64,000 bases of DNA, taken from the NCBI RefSeq assembly GCF_024169925.1, contig NZ_JALJXF010000001.1, forward strand, positions 4,754,501-4,818,500. Reading direction: 5' to 3'. Below, in pieces: positions 63,431 to 64,000 of the stretch. Below the pieces are notes generated by a model that was not told the origin of the DNA, did not search any database, and saw only the letters and a list, made by a program, of their open reading frames with translations. Every line of letters starts with the position of its first letter. Position 1 is the first letter of the stretch. This DNA comes from Methylorubrum extorquens. Its GTDB lineage: Bacteria; Pseudomonadota; Alphaproteobacteria; Rhizobiales; Beijerinckiaceae. A program made the position numbers and the translations under genes.

Positions 63431-64000
63431 GCGGCCCTCCGTGTGAACAGCTTGTTGATCAGGGATTTGCGGTCGGAGGGGATCGCCATCGGCACGGTCT
63501 CGCCCTTCAGGCGACGCACGGCATCGATGTAGGCGCGGGAGGGCGCGCAGAGCGGGTTGTTGAGCGTCACCGGGCAGCCGACGTTCGAGGCGCGCAGGAC
63601 TTCGAGGCTCTCCGGGATGATGGCCAGCAGCGGGATCGAGAGGATCTCGAGCACGTCGTCCACTTTCAGCATGTCGCCGCGGTCGGCGCGGGCCGGGTCG
63701 AAGCGGGTCAGGATCAGGTGCTTCTCGATCGTGTCGCCGCGCTCGGCGCGCACGGTCTTGGAGTCGAGCAGGCCGATGATCCGGTCCGAGTCGCGCACCG
63801 AGGAGACTTCCGGGTTCGTCACCACCACGGCCACGTCGGCGTGGCGCATGGCGAGCTGGGCGCCGCGCTCGATGCCGGCGGGGCTGTCGCAGACGATCCA
63901 GTCGAACTTCTCGCGCAGCTCGCCCATCACCCGCTCGACGCCTTCGTCGGTGAGCGCGTCCTTGTCGCGGGTCTGCGAGGCGGGCAGCAGGGAGAGGTTT
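63427..64000 (-). CDS. minD: Septum site-determining protein MinD (partial, N terminus outside window)
   Basis: The visible C-terminal 190 residues or so of the membrane-associated ParA-type ATPase contain ASQTRDKDALTDEGVERVM, FDWIVCDSPAGIERGAQLAM (Walker B-like), VVVTNPEVSSVRDSDRIIGL and the C-terminal amphipathic membrane-targeting end SLINKLFTRRA. The N-terminal P-loop lies beyond position 64000. It is cotranscribed with minE downstream. Confidence 0.95.
   Translation of the reverse strand, partial: NLSLLPASQTRDKDALTDEGVERVMGELREKFDWIVCDSPAGIERGAQLAMRHADVAVVVTNPEVSSVRDSDRIIGLLDSKTVRAERGDTIEKHLILTRFDPARADRGDMLKVDDVLEILSIPLLAIIPESLEVLRASNVGCPVTLNNPLCAPSRAYIDAVRRLKGETVPMAIPSDRKSLINKLFTRRAA

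Overview
This is a high-GC, densely packed stretch of an alphaproteobacterial chromosome. Protein content (usg, MinDE, two SsuABC-type transporters, many flavin monooxygenases, N,N-dimethylformamidase) and the short palindromic repeats fit Methylobacterium/Methylorubrum. That assignment is inference from gene content; no rRNA or other taxonomic marker was read.

Layout. (a) 1-6.2 kb: an intact tRNA-Arg(CCG), a degraded inverted tRNA-Arg-like copy, and a three-gene overlapping cassette. The cassette encodes a Vsr/DUF559-type nuclease, a small wHTH-like protein and a 1081-residue protein with an N-terminal AAA-type domain and a C-terminal HerA/DUF87-type ATPase. Similar tRNA-3'-end-plus-hairpin repeats lie on both sides of it. 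It looks like a small genomic island carrying an undescribed, probably anti-invader, module. (b) 6.5-16.4 kb: organosulfur scavenging I, with an SsuABC-like transporter, SfnC-like and SsuD-like flavoenzymes, a solute-binding protein, a cupin, a MetY-like sulfhydrylase and a 2OG-Fe(II) oxygenase. (c) 16.4-19.7 kb: palindromic repeats, usg, an extra groES-groEL pair lacking the GGM tail, and a truncated SCO1/SenC gene. (d) 19.7-41 kb: organosulfur scavenging II. It holds a DUF3604 protein, solute-binding proteins, SoxCD-type sulfite dehydrogenase, another flavin monooxygenase, an NCS2 permease, a second ABC transporter, a Crp-type regulator, an FMN-binding protein, a module of AprA-like flavoprotein, AprB-like ferredoxin, HEAT protein and DUF971 protein, an amidohydrolase, an NtaA/DszA-type monooxygenase and a frameshifted SfnC-like gene. 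(e) 41.2-42.5 kb: a decayed IS481 element beside the last ~80 codons of a xanthine-dehydrogenase-family gene. (f) 42.5-55.5 kb: an amide/DMF unit with an OprB-like porin divergent from a five-gene UrtABCDE/FmdDEF-type transporter, then dmfA1-dmfA2 (N,N-dimethylformamidase), a Rieske-oxygenase-like protein with altered cluster ligands, a Sel1-repeat protein and two small proteins. (g) 55.5-64 kb: an LLM oxidoreductase, a GH15 enzyme, an SMP-30 lactonase, an intact IS630 element, a cytochrome P450, an ABM monooxygenase, a MarR regulator and the minE/minD operon, with minD cut by the window end.

How it fits together (inference). Regions b and d would import sulfonates, sulfones or sulfate esters through two ABC systems with extra binding proteins. 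Reduced-flavin monooxygenases would release sulfite, MetY would assimilate reduced sulfur and SoxCD would detoxify surplus sulfite. Region f would import short amides and hydrolyse DMF to dimethylamine and formate, both usable by a methylotroph.
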